Shown: positions 30,569-30,911 of the stretch, one piece after another
Numbering within the stretch: the stretch's first letter is position 1
How the letters are laid out: every line of letters begins with the position of its first letter
Origin: a virus
Strand: one strand, 5' to 3'
DNA length: 30,911 nt
Virus record (IMG/VR): IMGVR_UViG_3300047494_000256
Location: 1 to 30,911 of that record
Position numbers and translations under genes: made by a program
Notes under the pieces: generated by a model
Database searches by the model: none
Told to the model about the DNA's origin: nothing
Seen by the model: only the letters and a program-made list of their open reading frames with translations

Positions 30569-30911
30569 TGCCGTCGTCGGCTTTTTTCTGGGCCATCGAG
30601 ACGTCACGGAGTTCGTTCTGCTCGCGCAGCAGTTCGGACCGCTCTTGCGTCATCTGGTCGAACTGCTGCGACTGGCCCTGAACGGCGAGCTGGAACATCA
30701 TGTTCTGCTCGTTCATGGCCTCTTCTTCGTTGAGGTAGCCGGACTGGAACGCGCTCAGCCCGGAGTTCCCGAGGTTGCCGGTGCCTGCGACGCCGCCGGC
30801 TCCCGAAATGCCGCTGGTGAGTCCATCGATGCCCCCGACCAGCATGTTGCCGCCGCTCAGCAGCGTGCCTTGGACGAAGCCGCCGAGTGCGGAGCCGATA
30901 TTGAAGCCCAT
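30534..30911 (-). CDS. Unrecognised minus-strand protein at right edge
   Basis: At least 125 residues; its ATG is the last base of the window, so it may extend further. The N-terminal part is Gly-rich and hydrophobic (MGFNIGSALGGFVQG, then GGVAGTGNLG), and the C-terminal two thirds are a charged, Gln-rich helix (QGQSQQFDQMTQERSELLREQ). It points back toward the phage, opposite to the late genes. It could be a host gene flanking the prophage or a phage gene of the next transcription unit. No family is recognised. Confidence 0.65.
   Translation of the reverse strand: MGFNIGSALGGFVQGTLLSGGNMLVGGIDGLTSGISGAGGVAGTGNLGNSGLSAFQSGYLNEEEAMNEQNMMFQLAVQGQSQQFDQMTQERSELLREQNELRDVSMAQKKADDGITKDFANPAPS
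30692..30729 (-). repeat. Inverted near-repeat, right copy
   Basis: The minus-strand partner of 30410-30447, inside the right-end gene, encoding NEEEAMNEQNMMF. Identity to the left copy is 31 of 38 bases. Confidence 0.72.

Noticed and set aside
1-30911. CRISPR array or insertion sequence
   Set aside because: No regularly spaced repeats and no transposase motif were seen; the only recombinase is the integrase.

Overview
The window is the integrase plus late-gene part of a temperate, tailed double-stranded DNA phage, read as a prophage or a phage genome segment. The DNA is GC-rich throughout and third codon positions are mostly G or C. GTG and TTG starts are common, usually behind clear GGAG or AGGAG ribosome binding sites. 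The lipobox lipoprotein (26209..27189, minus strand) and the lytic transglycosylase suggest a diderm, high-GC bacterial host. I cannot fix the phylum. The C-G5 lipoprotein style would fit Eremiobacterota-like lineages, but that is only an impression.

Layout. (1) 1..1913: a tyrosine recombinase, one unrecognised gene, and an AT-richer control region with two identical GTTCGAAC palindromes and a minus-strand micro-ORF. (2) 1938..3999: small and large terminase with a 140-base out-of-frame overlap. (3) 4018..5571: an accessory cassette between terminase and portal, made of seven tiny, overlapping plus-strand ORFs. Four are Cys-rich zinc-finger-like proteins and two are single-pass membrane peptides. 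One short gene follows on the opposite strand. (4) 5620..11265: a portal fused to a MuF-type head protein, a small Cys protein, an XkdF-like prohead protease overlapping a separate scaffold gene, and an SU10/DUF5309-like major capsid protein behind a run of GC hairpins. (5) 11395..16187: a putative head protein, a head-tail connector with an Ig/Fn3-like insert, closure, completion and terminator proteins, a Cys4 protein, and the tail tube. (6) 16229..20622: a tail-assembly chaperone with a textbook -1 frameshift signal, then a 1181-residue tape measure. The long tape measure, the tube and the absence of sheath genes indicate a long non-contractile tail (siphovirus morphology).

(7) 20664..26207: one 1716-residue tail-tip protein that appears to combine a baseplate hub, three carbohydrate-binding-like modules, a LamG-like module and a C-terminal Hint (hedgehog/intein) domain, followed by a small gene. 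(8) 26209..27189 (minus): a lipoprotein moron, probably expressed from the prophage. (9) 27349..30022: a lysis cassette (membrane/coiled-coil protein, holin candidate, transglycosylase), a repeat-bearing membrane-associated protein, a widespread small phage protein, and a clear Acb2-family protein expected to sequester cyclic-nucleotide signals of CBASS immunity. (10) 30023..30911: a poorly coding stretch, a GNRA-loop hairpin terminator, and a minus-strand gene whose middle is duplicated in inverted orientation. This may mark the edge of the phage.

The genes form an almost continuous rightward transcription unit with ATGA, TGATG or GTGA junctions, interrupted only by the short reverse gene at 5362..5571 and the reversed lipoprotein. 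No repressor, replication or early regulatory gene is visible, so those must lie outside the window. The best candidates for something new are the Cys-rich cassette, the Hint-bearing tail tip, the lipoprotein moron and the inverted duplication at the right end.
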